From Shimia_B sp038527375 (GTDB taxonomy: Bacteria; Pseudomonadota; Alphaproteobacteria; Rhodobacterales; Rhodobacteraceae), in NCBI GenBank assembly GCA_038527375.1, contig JBCBFU010000004.1, positions 1 to 64,000 on the forward strand: DNA of 64,000 bases, in the 5' to 3' direction. Positions 8,159-17,492 of this stretch are shown piece after piece (positions within the stretch are counted from its first letter, which is position 1; every line of letters begins with the position of its first letter). The notes below the pieces were generated by a model. That model was not told the origin of the DNA. It saw nothing but the letters and a program-made list of their open reading frames with translations, and searched no databases. Made by a program: the position numbers and the translations under genes.

Positions 8159-9649
8159 TTACCGCGCCTCAGGAAACAGTTCGGCCATACCGCGTGTCCG
8201 CCCGTCCGGTTGCACGATGCGCACGTGGTGGCGTTTGATGTCGCGGGGATCTTCGACACCCACCGAATGGGCGATGATTTCGACCTCCTTGCGCAGCTGC
8301 TGGGCATAGCGCGCGACCTTGCGGTATTTGTCTTCGGGCACGAGGCCCTTCTGGAACCGGGGGTCATGGGTCGTGATACCCGTGGGGCAGGTATTCTTGT
8401 TGCATTTGAGCGCCTGAATACAGCCCAACGAGAACATGAAACCACGCCCGCTGACCACGAAATCGGCGCCTGCGGCGAGCGCCCATGCGATGTCACCGGG
8501 GTTCACAAGTTTGCCCGACGCGATCAAGCGGATGCGGTCGTCCATGCCGGCCCGCGCGCGCATGTCGGCCACCAGCGGAAGCGCCTCGCGGATGGTCAGC
8601 CCCACCAAATCCATCAACGGCATCGGCGCAGCCCCCGTCCCGCCTTCACCGCCGTCGATGGTTATGAAATCGGGCGCGGCAGCCGGCCCTCGGGCGGCTA
8701 GCGCATCCCAGAACGGCTCAAACGCTTCGGGCGCACCGATCACGGTCTTGAAGCCCGTGGGTTTGCCCGTGACGCGCCGCACATGGGCCACGAAATCCAG
8801 CAGATCATCGAAGGTGTCGACCTCCACATGCCGGTTGGGAGAAATGGAGTCCTTGCCTTCGGGGATGCCGCGAATTTCGGCGATCTCGGGGCCGACCTTG
8901 CCACCGGGCAGGATGCCCCCTTTGCCGGGTTTGGCCCCCTGCGCCAGCTTGATCTCGAACATCTTGACCTCGGGGTGCGCGGCGATCTCGGCCAGTTTCT
9001 CGTCGCTCAGATTGCCGTCGGCATCGCGCACGCCGTACTTGGCTGTCCCGATCTGGAAGACGACGTCACAGCCACCTTTCAGGTGATACGGCGACAGGCC
9101 GCCTTCGCCCGTGTTCATCCACATGTCAGCTTCGCGCGCGCCGCGTGACAGCGCCTCGAGCGCCGGGGCCGACAACGACCCGTAAGACATGCCGGAAATA
9201 TTGATCATCGACGGCGCCTTGTACGGGTGCGGGCAGCCTGCGCCGATCACCATCGGATCGGTCTCGGGGCGGGCATCGCTGATCGGGGGAAACGCCGCAT
9301 TGGTGAAGATCGGCGTCCCGGGAATACCCAGCGCGCGGGTCGACCCGAACGCGACCGTGTTGCCCTTTCCCGACGCGGCGTGCTTGATCCAGTCGCGCTG
9401 TGCGCGGTTGAACGGCAACTCTTCGCGGTCCATGGCAAAAAAGTACTGGCGAAAGAATTCGCCCAACTCGGTGAAGAGATGCCGGAACCGCCCGATCACC
9501 GGGTAGTTGCGTCGCACGGCGTCTTCGGTCTGACGGCGGTCGATGACAAAGAGGATGGCGATGACCAACACCGCCAGTCCCACAACGATGATGAACCCGA
9601 TGGCCAGCCCCTGCGCCAACGCACCTGCCAAAGTCATCATGTTGTCCAT
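8159..9649 (-). CDS. FMN-binding glutamate-synthase-family protein (496 aa)
   Basis: After one membrane helix (about residues 9-36) the protein is a stand-alone FMN/Fe-S domain of the large glutamate synthase subunit. SGMSYGSLSAPA, MNTGEGGLSPYH, KLAQGAKPGKGG and the DGGEGGTGAAP loop are typical of the FMN barrel, and KCNKNTCPTGI provides the iron-sulfur cysteines. The amidotransferase domain is absent, so it cannot make glutamate from glutamine by itself. It is the last gene of a three-gene operon, 11 bases after the ketopantoate-reductase-like gene. Its reaction is unknown; the context suggests oxidation of an amino or keto acid derivative. Confidence 0.83.
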   Translation of the reverse strand: MDNMMTLAGALAQGLAIGFIIVVGLAVLVIAILFVIDRRQTEDAVRRNYPVIGRFRHLFTELGEFFRQYFFAMDREELPFNRAQRDWIKHAASGKGNTVAFGSTRALGIPGTPIFTNAAFPPISDARPETDPMVIGAGCPHPYKAPSMINISGMSYGSLSAPALEALSRGAREADMWMNTGEGGLSPYHLKGGCDVVFQIGTAKYGVRDADGNLSDEKLAEIAAHPEVKMFEIKLAQGAKPGKGGILPGGKVGPEIAEIRGIPEGKDSISPNRHVEVDTFDDLLDFVAHVRRVTGKPTGFKTVIGAPEAFEPFWDALAARGPAAAPDFITIDGGEGGTGAAPMPLMDLVGLTIREALPLVADMRARAGMDDRIRLIASGKLVNPGDIAWALAAGADFVVSGRGFMFSLGCIQALKCNKNTCPTGITTHDPRFQKGLVPEDKYRKVARYAQQLRKEVEIIAHSVGVEDPRDIKRHHVRIVQPDGRTRGMAELFPEAR

Positions 9650-9660
9650 TCCGGTCTCCT

Positions 9661-10638
9661 TCAGGGGTAAAGCCCCGCCACCTTACCGCGCAAACGGATG
9701 AGGCCCAGAACCGTGTCGATCACAGGGGTAGAAGTTCCCGTGATCCGCCCGAGTTCCTGTACCGAGCCGATAAGCGCGTCGATCTCCATCGGGCGCCCCG
9801 CGTCGAGGTCTTGGAGCATCGAGGTCCGGTGCGCGCCAACGGCGGCCCCGCCATCAATCCGGCGGTCCACGTCGATTGGAAATTTCACGCCCAGCTTTTC
9901 CGCAATTTCTTGTGCCTCGACCATCATTGCACGCGCTACCGGGCGGGTGTCTTCGTCGGTACACAGCACATCCAACGTCGCATGGGTCAGCGCGCTGATC
10001 GGGTTGAACGACAGGTTGCCCCAGAGTTTTACCCAAATCTCGTCCCGCAGGCGGGGCCGCACGGGCGCTTTCAGGCCCGCCGCAGACAGCGCCTTGGACA
10101 GGGCGAGGGCCCGATCCGATTTGGAACCGTCCGGTTCACCCAAGGAAAAGCGGTTGCCTTCGATATGGCGCACAACGCCAGGCTCGGCCACTTCGGCCGC
10201 CGGATAGACCACGCACCCCAAAACGTTGTCAGGACCAAAGCCCGTCCATTGCGCATCGCCCGGGTCGACGGATTGAAGGCGCGTGCCCTCCAGCGGGCCG
10301 CCGATCTTGTGGAAATACCACCACGGAACGCCATTCACGCCCGACACAATCGTTGTGTTTTCTCCGATCAAAGGCGCCATGGCGCCCACCACGCCGGGAA
10401 CGGAATGCGCCTTGAGCGTCACAATCACGTAGTCCTGCGGACCCAAGGTGGCCGCGTCATCCGAGACGGTCACAGCGACGTTCGACGTGCCACCCTCTTC
10501 GATCAGCGTCAGACCATTGGCCTGCATCGCGGCCAGATGCGGCCCCCGCGCCACCAACGACACGTCCGCGCCCGCCTGCGCGAGCTTGGCCCCCATATAG
10601 CCGCCAATGGCGCCCGCCCCGAAAATGCAGATTTTCAT
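9661..10638 (-). CDS. 2-dehydropantoate 2-reductase family protein (325 aa)
   Basis: The N-terminus carries the NAD(P)-binding motif of the PanE/ApbA family (IFGAGAIGGYMGAKLAQAG). The C-terminal helical domain has the conserved KLWGNLSFNPISALT segment with the catalytic lysine. True PanE reduces ketopantoate in pantothenate synthesis, but bacteria hold many paralogues acting on other 2-keto acids. No panB or panC is nearby. The gene lies 3 bases after the acyl-CoA ligase and 11 bases before the glutamate-synthase-like gene, so it probably works in the same unassigned catabolic route. Confidence 0.85.
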   Translation of the reverse strand: MKICIFGAGAIGGYMGAKLAQAGADVSLVARGPHLAAMQANGLTLIEEGGTSNVAVTVSDDAATLGPQDYVIVTLKAHSVPGVVGAMAPLIGENTTIVSGVNGVPWWYFHKIGGPLEGTRLQSVDPGDAQWTGFGPDNVLGCVVYPAAEVAEPGVVRHIEGNRFSLGEPDGSKSDRALALSKALSAAGLKAPVRPRLRDEIWVKLWGNLSFNPISALTHATLDVLCTDEDTRPVARAMMVEAQEIAEKLGVKFPIDVDRRIDGGAAVGAHRTSMLQDLDAGRPMEIDALIGSVQELGRITGTSTPVIDTVLGLIRLRGKVAGLYP

Positions 10639-10641
10639 GGA

Positions 10642-12165
10642 TCAGGCGCCTTCCACCAGACCGAGCTTTTCGGCCATGCCGATCCTCTGCATCTTGCCCG
10701 TCGCGCCTTTGGGAATTTCGGGTAGGATCACCACACGGCGCGGTGCCTTGAAATCCGCGAGACGTTCGAGCGCGAAGTCACGGATCGCGCGTTCGTCCGC
10801 CTCGTGCCCGTCGCGGAGCACGACGGCGGCGGCGACTTCCTCTCCCAGTTTCGGGTGAGGCAGAGCGAAAGTCACGACCTGTTGCACGGCCGGATGATCC
10901 ATCAACACACCATCGACCTCCAGTGGGGAGACCTTTTCCCCACCGCGATTGATGATCTCCTTGAGCCGTCCTGTCAGATGCAGGAACCCGTCTTCGTCCA
11001 GCGCGCCCTGATCGCCGGTACGGAACCAGCGTTTGCCGTCCACCTTGAAGAAGTTCTTCGCGTTTGCGTCCGGATTGCTCTCGTAGCCCGGCGTCACGTT
11101 CGGGCCTGAGATGACGACCTCGCCCGTGCCGTCGATGATGCGGTTTTCGACCTCGTCGGCAATGGCAACCTCGGGGCCAGCGGCGACCCCAACGGCACCG
11201 GGTTTCTGGCGGTCCAGCGGATTGCAGCACATCTGATGGGCGGCCTCGGTCATGCCGTAAGCCTCGATCACGGGCGCGTCGAAGGTCTGCTGCAACTGCT
11301 CCATCACCTGCGCAGGCAGGCTGGCCGACGACGACCGCAGGAACCGTAACGGCACATCGCGGATCACGTCACTGTTGCGACCAGCGCGCGACAGGATCGC
11401 CTGATGCATGGTTGGGACGGCGGTGTACCAGGTGGGCGTGGCGTCGCCCATGTCCTTGAAGAAGCTCAGCGCGTTGAAGCCCGACGAACACCAGATCGAC
11501 GCGCCCGCATGCAGGCTGGCCGACACCGCCGCGAGCAGCCCGTGAATGTGGAAAAGCGGCATGACGTTCATGCAGCGATCTGCGGGGCTCAGCGTCAGGC
11601 TATCGGCGATGTGACGGGCCGAGGCCGCGATATTGGAGTGGAGCAGCGGCACGATCTTGGGCCGCGACGTCGTACCGGAGGTATGCAGGATCAACGCGAC
11701 ATCCGCCGCCCCGGGCTGACCGGCGGGCGCTGCGGTCTGGGTGGCTTCCGCGCGCAGCGCAAAGGACCCTGCATGTGTTCCATCCTCTGCAAGGCGCAGG
11801 ATAGACAATCCCAGACCCCGCGCCGCCGCCAAAGCGGGACCGTCATAACCTTCCTCGATCACAAGGGCCTTGGCCCCAAGATCCTCGAGGTAGAAGGCAT
11901 ATTCCTCCTTCCGGTAGGCGGGGTTCAAGGGCGCGGTCGTTGCGGCCTGCGCAATGGTCACAAAGGCTGTGGCCATGGACGCACCATTTGGCAAAACGAT
12001 CGCCACGCGGTCCTGAGCGCTGATCCCGGCGGCCCGCAATTGCGCCTGCACAGCCCCCGACAAGGCGCGCAGCATGTCGTAGGTCATCCAATCCCGGCCT
12101 GACGCGCCAATCGCGGGGGCGTCCCCCGGGTGGCCGGCGATCATCTGTTGAATGGTGTTGGCCAT
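10642..12165 (-). CDS. AMP-dependent acyl-CoA ligase (507 aa)
   Basis: An ANL-superfamily enzyme with the phosphate-binding loop HTSGTTSRPK, the aspartate in WFRTGDQGALDEDGFLHLTGR, and the C-terminal lysine motif PKGATGKMQR. The sequence around the loop (TTSRPKIVPLLHSN) resembles short dicarboxylate ligases such as oxalate-CoA ligase, so an oxalate-like or small organic acid substrate is possible. It is the first gene of a minus-strand operon with the ketopantoate-reductase-like and glutamate-synthase-like genes. It is cytoplasmic and of normal length. Substrate assignment is tentative. Confidence 0.85.
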   Translation of the reverse strand: MANTIQQMIAGHPGDAPAIGASGRDWMTYDMLRALSGAVQAQLRAAGISAQDRVAIVLPNGASMATAFVTIAQAATTAPLNPAYRKEEYAFYLEDLGAKALVIEEGYDGPALAAARGLGLSILRLAEDGTHAGSFALRAEATQTAAPAGQPGAADVALILHTSGTTSRPKIVPLLHSNIAASARHIADSLTLSPADRCMNVMPLFHIHGLLAAVSASLHAGASIWCSSGFNALSFFKDMGDATPTWYTAVPTMHQAILSRAGRNSDVIRDVPLRFLRSSSASLPAQVMEQLQQTFDAPVIEAYGMTEAAHQMCCNPLDRQKPGAVGVAAGPEVAIADEVENRIIDGTGEVVISGPNVTPGYESNPDANAKNFFKVDGKRWFRTGDQGALDEDGFLHLTGRLKEIINRGGEKVSPLEVDGVLMDHPAVQQVVTFALPHPKLGEEVAAAVVLRDGHEADERAIRDFALERLADFKAPRRVVILPEIPKGATGKMQRIGMAEKLGLVEGA

Positions 12166-12238
12166 GGCCGCCCCTCCCCGTCGTTCCTGGACGCTTCTTT
12201 GGCCCGTTACATAACCGAGCCAGCGGCGAAGGAAAGCA

Positions 12239-12724
12239 TCACACGGCGATCCGTGCCTCTTCCACGACCGCCTCCATCGCGACGAAAGTCGAGGTTGTGT
12301 AAATGCCCGGCAGCGTCGAAATCACGTCGCCGACCACGCGACGGTATTCGGCCATATCCCGCGTTCGCACTTTGAGCAGGTAATCAAAGCCCCCGGCAAT
12401 CATATAGCATTCCTCGATCTCCGGGACCGCGCGGGCAGCATCGTTGAACGCGCGCAGCGCAGTCTCGCGGGTGTCGACCATCTTGACCTGAACAAAGGCC
12501 ACGTGGCTCAACCCCATTTGCAACGGCGATAATAGCGCGCGGTAGCCCGTGATAAGGCCCGCATCTTCCATCGCCTTGATGCGCGCGGCGACCGGTGTCT
12601 TGGACAGCCCCACGCGGCGGGCGAGTTCGGCCACGGGCACACGCGCGTTCGTTTGTAGCTCCCGCAGTATTTTGCGATCCAACGCATCGATCTGCATGGC
12701 CCTAATCTCCAAATTCTGCGCCAT
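12239..12724 (-). CDS. putR: Lrp/AsnC-family regulator, probable PutR (161 aa)
   Basis: The N-terminal winged HTH (DRKILRELQTNARVPVAELARRVGLSKTPVAARI) and a C-terminal RAM/AsnC effector domain define the family. The gene is divergent from putA with a short spacer, which is the standard arrangement of the proline-responsive activator PutR in Agrobacterium and Rhodobacter. By analogy it should activate putA in the presence of proline and repress itself. The ATG at 12724 gives 161 residues. An internal ATG at 12697 would give the more usual start MQIDALDRKI. An inverted repeat suited to it lies at 12760-12775. Confidence 0.85.
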   Translation of the reverse strand: MAQNLEIRAMQIDALDRKILRELQTNARVPVAELARRVGLSKTPVAARIKAMEDAGLITGYRALLSPLQMGLSHVAFVQVKMVDTRETALRAFNDAARAVPEIEECYMIAGGFDYLLKVRTRDMAEYRRVVGDVISTLPGIYTTSTFVAMEAVVEEARIAV

Positions 12725-12759
12725 CTTTGGGCTAACAGGCTCTCATATACCGATGAACA

Positions 12760-12775
12760 GGACAATAGACTGTCC
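12760..12775. promoter_or_regulatory. Inverted repeat in putR/putA spacer
   Basis: GGACA-N6-TGTCC is a perfect 5-bp dyad (12760-12764 and 12771-12775) placed 21 bp before the putA start between the two divergent genes. Position and symmetry fit an Lrp-type operator. The short arms keep the confidence low. Confidence 0.4.
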
Positions 12776-12796
12776 GCGCAGTGCTACACTGCGCCC

Positions 12797-15700
12797 ATGA
12801 CCTATGACGCCTTTACCCACCAGACCAAGTTTGCCGATGAGGCAGCGCTCCTTCATCGCCTGAAGGCCGAAGCGCGGCTTTCGCCCACGGATCGTGCGCG
12901 GATTTCGCATCACGCGGCGCGCCTCGTGCGTGACATCCGGTCCGGATCGGCGCCAACGATGATGGAGCACTTCCTGTCGGAATACGGGCTGTCGACACGC
13001 GAGGGGATTGCCCTGATGTGTCTGGCCGAGGCGCTTCTCAGGGTGCCCGACGCAGGTACCATCGACGCTCTGATCGAAGACAAGATTGTGCCGTCCGATT
13101 GGTCGCGGCATCTGGGTGAGGCGGCGTCCCCTCTGGTGAATGCCTCGACATGGGCGCTCATGCTGACTGGACGGGTCCTTGAAGACGAACAGCCGGGGCT
13201 CGCCGGAACGCTGCGTGGCGCAATCAAGCGGTTGGGCGAGCCTGTGATCCGCGCCGCTGTGGGCCGCGCGATGCGCGAGATGGGCCGCCAATTCGTGCTG
13301 GGCGAAACCATCGAGAAAGCCTTGGGTCGCGCGGGCGTGCAGGAGCGGAAGGGCTATACCTATTCCTACGACATGTTGGGCGAGGCCGCGATGACCGCAG
13401 CTGATGCCGACCGGTATTTTGCAGAATATCAGGCTGCCATCGCCGCGATCGCGGGACGCTGCCACCATGCCGATGTCGCGCGCAATCCCGGTATCTCGAT
13501 CAAGCTTTCCGCGCTCCATCCCCGCTATGAAGTCGCGCAGGATGAACGCGTTCTCAATGAGCTTGTGCCCCGGGTTACGACGCTTGCGCGGGCGGCCCGC
13601 GCAGCAGGTATGGGGCTCAATATCGACGCCGAGGAGCAAGACAGGCTGGTTTTGTCGCTCAAGGTGATCAAGGCGGTCCTAGAGGATACGGCCTTGGCCG
13701 GATGGGATGGGTTTGGCGTCGTGGTTCAGGCCTATGGCAAACGGGCCGGCGCCGTCATCGACTGGCTGGGAAATGAGGCGGAGCAAGCGGACCGTCGGCT
13801 GATGGTGCGGCTTGTCAAAGGGGCCTATTGGGACAGCGAAATCAAACACGCACAGGTCGAAGGCCACGCGGATTACCCGGTGTTCACGTCGAAGGCCGCG
13901 ACCGATGTCAGCTATATTTCCGTGGCTCGGAAATTGCTCGCACACCCGCACCTCTATCCTCAGTTCGCCACACATAACGCCCATACGGTGGCGGCGATTC
14001 TGCATATGGCGGGCGACCGGGCATTCGAGTTTCAGCGACTGCACGGGATGGGCGAACGCCTCCACGACCTGATCGTGGCGCAAGGCGCGCGCTGCCGGAT
14101 TTATGCGCCGGTGGGCGCGCATCGCGATCTTCTCGCCTATCTGGTGCGTCGGTTGTTGGAGAACGGGGCCAATTCGTCCTTTGTGAACCAGATCGTGGAT
14201 ACCAAAGTACCGCCCGAGGCGGTTGCTCGCGATCCTTTCGACGCGCAGCCCGGGGCGTTGCCCAAGCCCCGCGATCTCTTTGGTGCGACCCGAAGAAACT
14301 CCACCGGTTTTGACCTTAGCGATGATGTGACCCTTGCGGCCATCGAGGCCGCGCGGGCCACGGGGCCGGCGGGGCCCCCGCCGTCCCTGTCGCCTGATCA
14401 GGCCTTGGCGTCCGCTCAGCCGTGGCGCGCACCCGTGGCACTACGGGCGCAGGTCTTGCGCCGCGCCGCTGATTTGTATGAGCATCACCAAGGCCAGATT
14501 TTTGCGACACTGGCCCGCGAGGCCGGCAAGACCCTGCCCGATTGTGTGGGCGAATTGCGCGAGGCCGTCGATTTCCTGCGATATTACGCAAGTTGCGCCG
14601 AGGCACGCGACCCAAACGCTCTGGGCACGGTCACCGCGATCTCACCTTGGAACTTTCCTCTGGCAATCTTCACTGGGCAGATTGCGGCAGCCCTCGCCTG
14701 TGGGAACGCAGTGCTCGCAAAACCGGCAGAGCAAACACCGCGCATCGCGGGTCTAGCTGTTTCACTGCTGCACCAGGCGGGCGTTCCGACATCGGCGCTG
14801 CAATTGGTGCCCGGGGATGGGTCCGTGGGCGCGGACCTGACGGGCGATCCACGCGTGGATGGCGTGGTCTTCACCGGATCAACGGAGACGGCACATAAAA
14901 TTCGTCAATCCATGGCCGATCATCTGGACCCTGGCGCCCCCCTTGTGGCCGAAACAGGTGGCTTGAACGCCATGATCATCGATTCCACCGCGCTGCCAGA
15001 GCAGGCGGTGCGCGACGTTATCGCGTCCGCTTTTCAGTCTGCGGGTCAACGGTGTTCGGCCCTTCGGTGCCTTTACGTGCAAGACGACGTCTACGACCGC
15101 ATCCTTCCGATGATCACGGGGGCCATGGACGCGCTCACAATGGGTGACCCGTGGCATCTGTCGACCGACGTTGGACCCGTAATCGATGAAGAGGCCGCAC
15201 GCACCATCCGCGCGCATATCGAGAGCCACGCCATCCTACATCAGACGCCCCTACCCCACGCCATTGCAGGTGATCCCCGATTTGTCCCGCCCACCTTGAT
15301 CCGTGTCGCCGGAATTCAGGCACTGACGCGCGAGGTCTTTGGCCCGGTCCTGCATATCGCGACCTTCGCGGCCCAGGACTTGGATGCCGTCATCGATGCG
15401 ATCAACGCGACGGGCTACGGCCTGACGTTCGGGCTCCATACGCGGATCGACAGCCGGGTCGAACAGGTCGCCAGGGCCGTGCAGGCCGGCAATATCTATG
15501 TGAACCGAAATCAAATCGGTGCCGTGGTCGGCAGCCAGCCCTTTGGCGGGGATGGCCTGTCCGGCACCGGCCCAAAGGCGGGCGGGCCACGCTACCTTGA
15601 CCGGTTTTGTCGCGGCGATGCGGAGGGACGTGAGATGTCCAAGGCAAGCCTTTCGCTGCCCGGCCCCACCGGGGAGGCAAACACGTGGTCCGTTTGCCCG

Positions 15701-16054
15701 CGCGAGCCAGTGCTGTGCATCGGACCGGGGGCTGATAAGGCAGATGCACAGGGACGCGCCGTAGAGGCTTTGGGCGGCTCTGCACGCATGGCGATTGACG
15801 CCACGCCCGACCAGGTTGCGCAGGCCGAAGGGATATCCGGTGTCGTGTACTGGGGGGACGCGGCGCGCCCATATGCGCAGGCCCTCGCCCGTCGACCCGG
15901 CCCGATCCTGCCTTTGATCACCGGCACCCCCGATCGATCCCACGCAACGCGAGAGGTCCATCTGTGCGTCGACACGACCGCGGCGGGCGGGAATACGACG
16001 CTTCTGTCAGGCGACGATGCGGGGGCCGCGCCCCTAGCCCACGACGTGGCTTAG
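12797..16054 (+). CDS. putA: Bifunctional proline dehydrogenase / P5C dehydrogenase (1085 aa)
   Basis: Oxidises proline to glutamate in two steps. The FAD-dependent PRODH barrel spans about residues 140-440 (GISIKLSALHPRYE, RLVKGAYWD, FATHNAHTV, LHGMGE). The aldehyde dehydrogenase domain spans about 510-950, with ISPWNFPLAIFTG, the glutamate in ETGGLN (about 719) and the nucleophile Cys about 753 in SAGQRCSALR. A further ~110 residues form the C-terminal domain of long PutA proteins. The N-terminal ribbon-helix-helix DNA-binding domain of E. coli PutA is absent, so control must come from PutR. The 3' end overlaps the convergent Lrp gene by 21 bases. Confidence 0.96.
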   Translation: MTYDAFTHQTKFADEAALLHRLKAEARLSPTDRARISHHAARLVRDIRSGSAPTMMEHFLSEYGLSTREGIALMCLAEALLRVPDAGTIDALIEDKIVPSDWSRHLGEAASPLVNASTWALMLTGRVLEDEQPGLAGTLRGAIKRLGEPVIRAAVGRAMREMGRQFVLGETIEKALGRAGVQERKGYTYSYDMLGEAAMTAADADRYFAEYQAAIAAIAGRCHHADVARNPGISIKLSALHPRYEVAQDERVLNELVPRVTTLARAARAAGMGLNIDAEEQDRLVLSLKVIKAVLEDTALAGWDGFGVVVQAYGKRAGAVIDWLGNEAEQADRRLMVRLVKGAYWDSEIKHAQVEGHADYPVFTSKAATDVSYISVARKLLAHPHLYPQFATHNAHTVAAILHMAGDRAFEFQRLHGMGERLHDLIVAQGARCRIYAPVGAHRDLLAYLVRRLLENGANSSFVNQIVDTKVPPEAVARDPFDAQPGALPKPRDLFGATRRNSTGFDLSDDVTLAAIEAARATGPAGPPPSLSPDQALASAQPWRAPVALRAQVLRRAADLYEHHQGQIFATLAREAGKTLPDCVGELREAVDFLRYYASCAEARDPNALGTVTAISPWNFPLAIFTGQIAAALACGNAVLAKPAEQTPRIAGLAVSLLHQAGVPTSALQLVPGDGSVGADLTGDPRVDGVVFTGSTETAHKIRQSMADHLDPGAPLVAETGGLNAMIIDSTALPEQAVRDVIASAFQSAGQRCSALRCLYVQDDVYDRILPMITGAMDALTMGDPWHLSTDVGPVIDEEAARTIRAHIESHAILHQTPLPHAIAGDPRFVPPTLIRVAGIQALTREVFGPVLHIATFAAQDLDAVIDAINATGYGLTFGLHTRIDSRVEQVARAVQAGNIYVNRNQIGAVVGSQPFGGDGLSGTGPKAGGPRYLDRFCRGDAEGREMSKASLSLPGPTGEANTWSVCPREPVLCIGPGADKADAQGRAVEALGGSARMAIDATPDQVAQAEGISGVVYWGDAARPYAQALARRPGPILPLITGTPDRSHATREVHLCVDTTAAGGNTTLLSGDDAGAAPLAHDVA

Positions 16055-16453
16055 CAGCAGGCAGCTTTCGGAATTGGTCACACCTGGAACCTCGCGAATT
16101 TCGCGCAAGACTTGATCGAACCGAACAAGGTTATCGGTGCGGATTTCGACCACGAGGTCCCACGCGCCATTGGTGGAATAGACGGTCGAAACCTCGGGGA
16201 TGCGGCCCAGGGTCCGGATCACCGCGCGCGACATGGAGCCCTGTAGGGCGACCATTGAGATCGCGCGCACCTCGCCCTCCACATCCACGTCGGTCTCGAT
16301 GGTGAAACGGCGGATACGCCCCGAAGACACCAACGCATCCAGCCGTGCCTTGGCTGTGGCGCGGGAGGTTCCCACCGCATGCGCCAGTTGCGTCACCGAT
16401 TGCCGCGCGTCGGCGCGCAGGGCTGCGAGAACACGGCGATCCAGATCATCCAT
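16034..16453 (-). CDS. Lrp/AsnC-family regulator of arginase operon (139 aa)
   Basis: A short Lrp protein with HTH residues DDLDRRVLAALRADARQSVTQLAHAVGTSRATAKARL and a RAM domain with the segment STNGAWDLVVEI. It is divergent from the arginase gene, so it most likely senses arginine or ornithine and controls rocF-ocd, as ArcR-type regulators do in alphaproteobacteria. Its stop lies inside the 3' end of putA, so the two converge. Palindromes in the 98-base divergent spacer are candidate operators. Confidence 0.85.
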   Translation of the reverse strand: MDDLDRRVLAALRADARQSVTQLAHAVGTSRATAKARLDALVSSGRIRRFTIETDVDVEGEVRAISMVALQGSMSRAVIRTLGRIPEVSTVYSTNGAWDLVVEIRTDNLVRFDQVLREIREVPGVTNSESCLLLSHVVG

Positions 16454-16489
16454 ACGATTTATCCAATCCGCTTATCATTTTGATCAATA

Positions 16490-16517
16490 ATACTCCCACT
16501 TTGGTCTCATTGACCAA
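16490..16517. promoter_or_regulatory. Palindromes in Lrp/arginase divergent spacer
   Basis: Two symmetric elements lie between the divergent genes: TTGATCAA at 16490-16497, and TTGGTC-N5-GACCAA at 16501-16517, a perfect 6-bp dyad. The second sits 35 bp before the arginase start. Both are plausible binding sites for the neighbouring Lrp regulator. Confidence 0.45.
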
Positions 16518-16551
16518 CGAAATTGCCAATCGGTGGCGCTATCTAAGGCCC

Positions 16552-17481
16552 ATGACACACACATGCACATTACTGGGATGCCCGGTCGATACCGGTGCGG
16601 GACAACCGGGTTGCCTAATGGGACCCGCAGCGCTGCGCACCGCAGGGCTTGCGCGCGAGATTGCCAAACTTGGCTGGGCCGTGGACGATCTGGGGGATTT
16701 GGCCATCCAACCGCAAACGCCACGCGGCCATGCGAACCCCGCCATTCATCATCTGGCCGAGGCCGCCGCGTGGATAGACACCATCACGCCGGCAGCCGAG
16801 GCCGCCTGTGCGGCAGACTTGCCGATCTTCATGGGTGGCGATCATTCGCTGTCTGCGGCGACGGTCGCCGGGGTGGCGCGGCATGCGGCAGAGGTCGCGC
16901 GCCCGCTCTTCGTGTTGTGGCTGGATGCCCATTGCGATTTTCACACGCTCGAAACGACCGAAAGTGGGAACATCCACGGGACGCCGGTTGCGTATTTCAC
17001 AGGCCAGTCTGGCTTTGAGGGGCTTCCGGCGCCCACGCATACCGTTCCGGCCCAAAACGTCACCATGCTGGGCTTACGGTCGGTCGATCAGGCCGAACGC
17101 GGCGCGATCCGCGCGGCGGGCGTCGACACCCATGACATGCGGTCAATCGACGAGATGGGGGTCCTGCCCCCCTTGCGGTCGCTGATCGAACGTGCGCGCG
17201 CAGCGAATGGGTTGCTCCACGTCTCGTTGGATGTGGATTTCCTCGACCCGCAGATTGCCCCCGCCGTTGGCACGACAGTCCCGGGCGGTGCGACCTTCCG
17301 CGAGGCCCATCTGATCATGGAGACGCTCGGCGACGCGGGCGTTGTGACCTCGCTCGATCTGGTCGAGTTGAACCCGTTTCTCGACGAACGCGGTCGCACC
17401 GCATCGCTTCTTGTGGATCTGGTGGCCTCGCTCCTTGGGCGGCGGGTCTTGGATCGCCCAACCCGCGCCCACGCCGCCTAA
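16552..17481 (+). CDS. rocF: Arginase (309 aa)
   Basis: Hydrolyses L-arginine to ornithine and urea. The dinuclear manganese site is complete: GGDHS near residue 97, DAHCDFHT near 125-132, and SLDVDFLDP near residue 230. Length matches bacterial arginases. The start at 16552 is supported by TAAGG ten bases upstream; the frame is open further upstream but that part overlaps the divergent regulator promoter. Ornithine cyclodeaminase follows 11 bases downstream, so arginine can flow through ornithine to proline and then to PutA encoded just upstream. Confidence 0.93.
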   Translation: MTHTCTLLGCPVDTGAGQPGCLMGPAALRTAGLAREIAKLGWAVDDLGDLAIQPQTPRGHANPAIHHLAEAAAWIDTITPAAEAACAADLPIFMGGDHSLSAATVAGVARHAAEVARPLFVLWLDAHCDFHTLETTESGNIHGTPVAYFTGQSGFEGLPAPTHTVPAQNVTMLGLRSVDQAERGAIRAAGVDTHDMRSIDEMGVLPPLRSLIERARAANGLLHVSLDVDFLDPQIAPAVGTTVPGGATFREAHLIMETLGDAGVVTSLDLVELNPFLDERGRTASLLVDLVASLLGRRVLDRPTRAHAA

Positions 17482-17492
17482 AGGAAAAGCTT

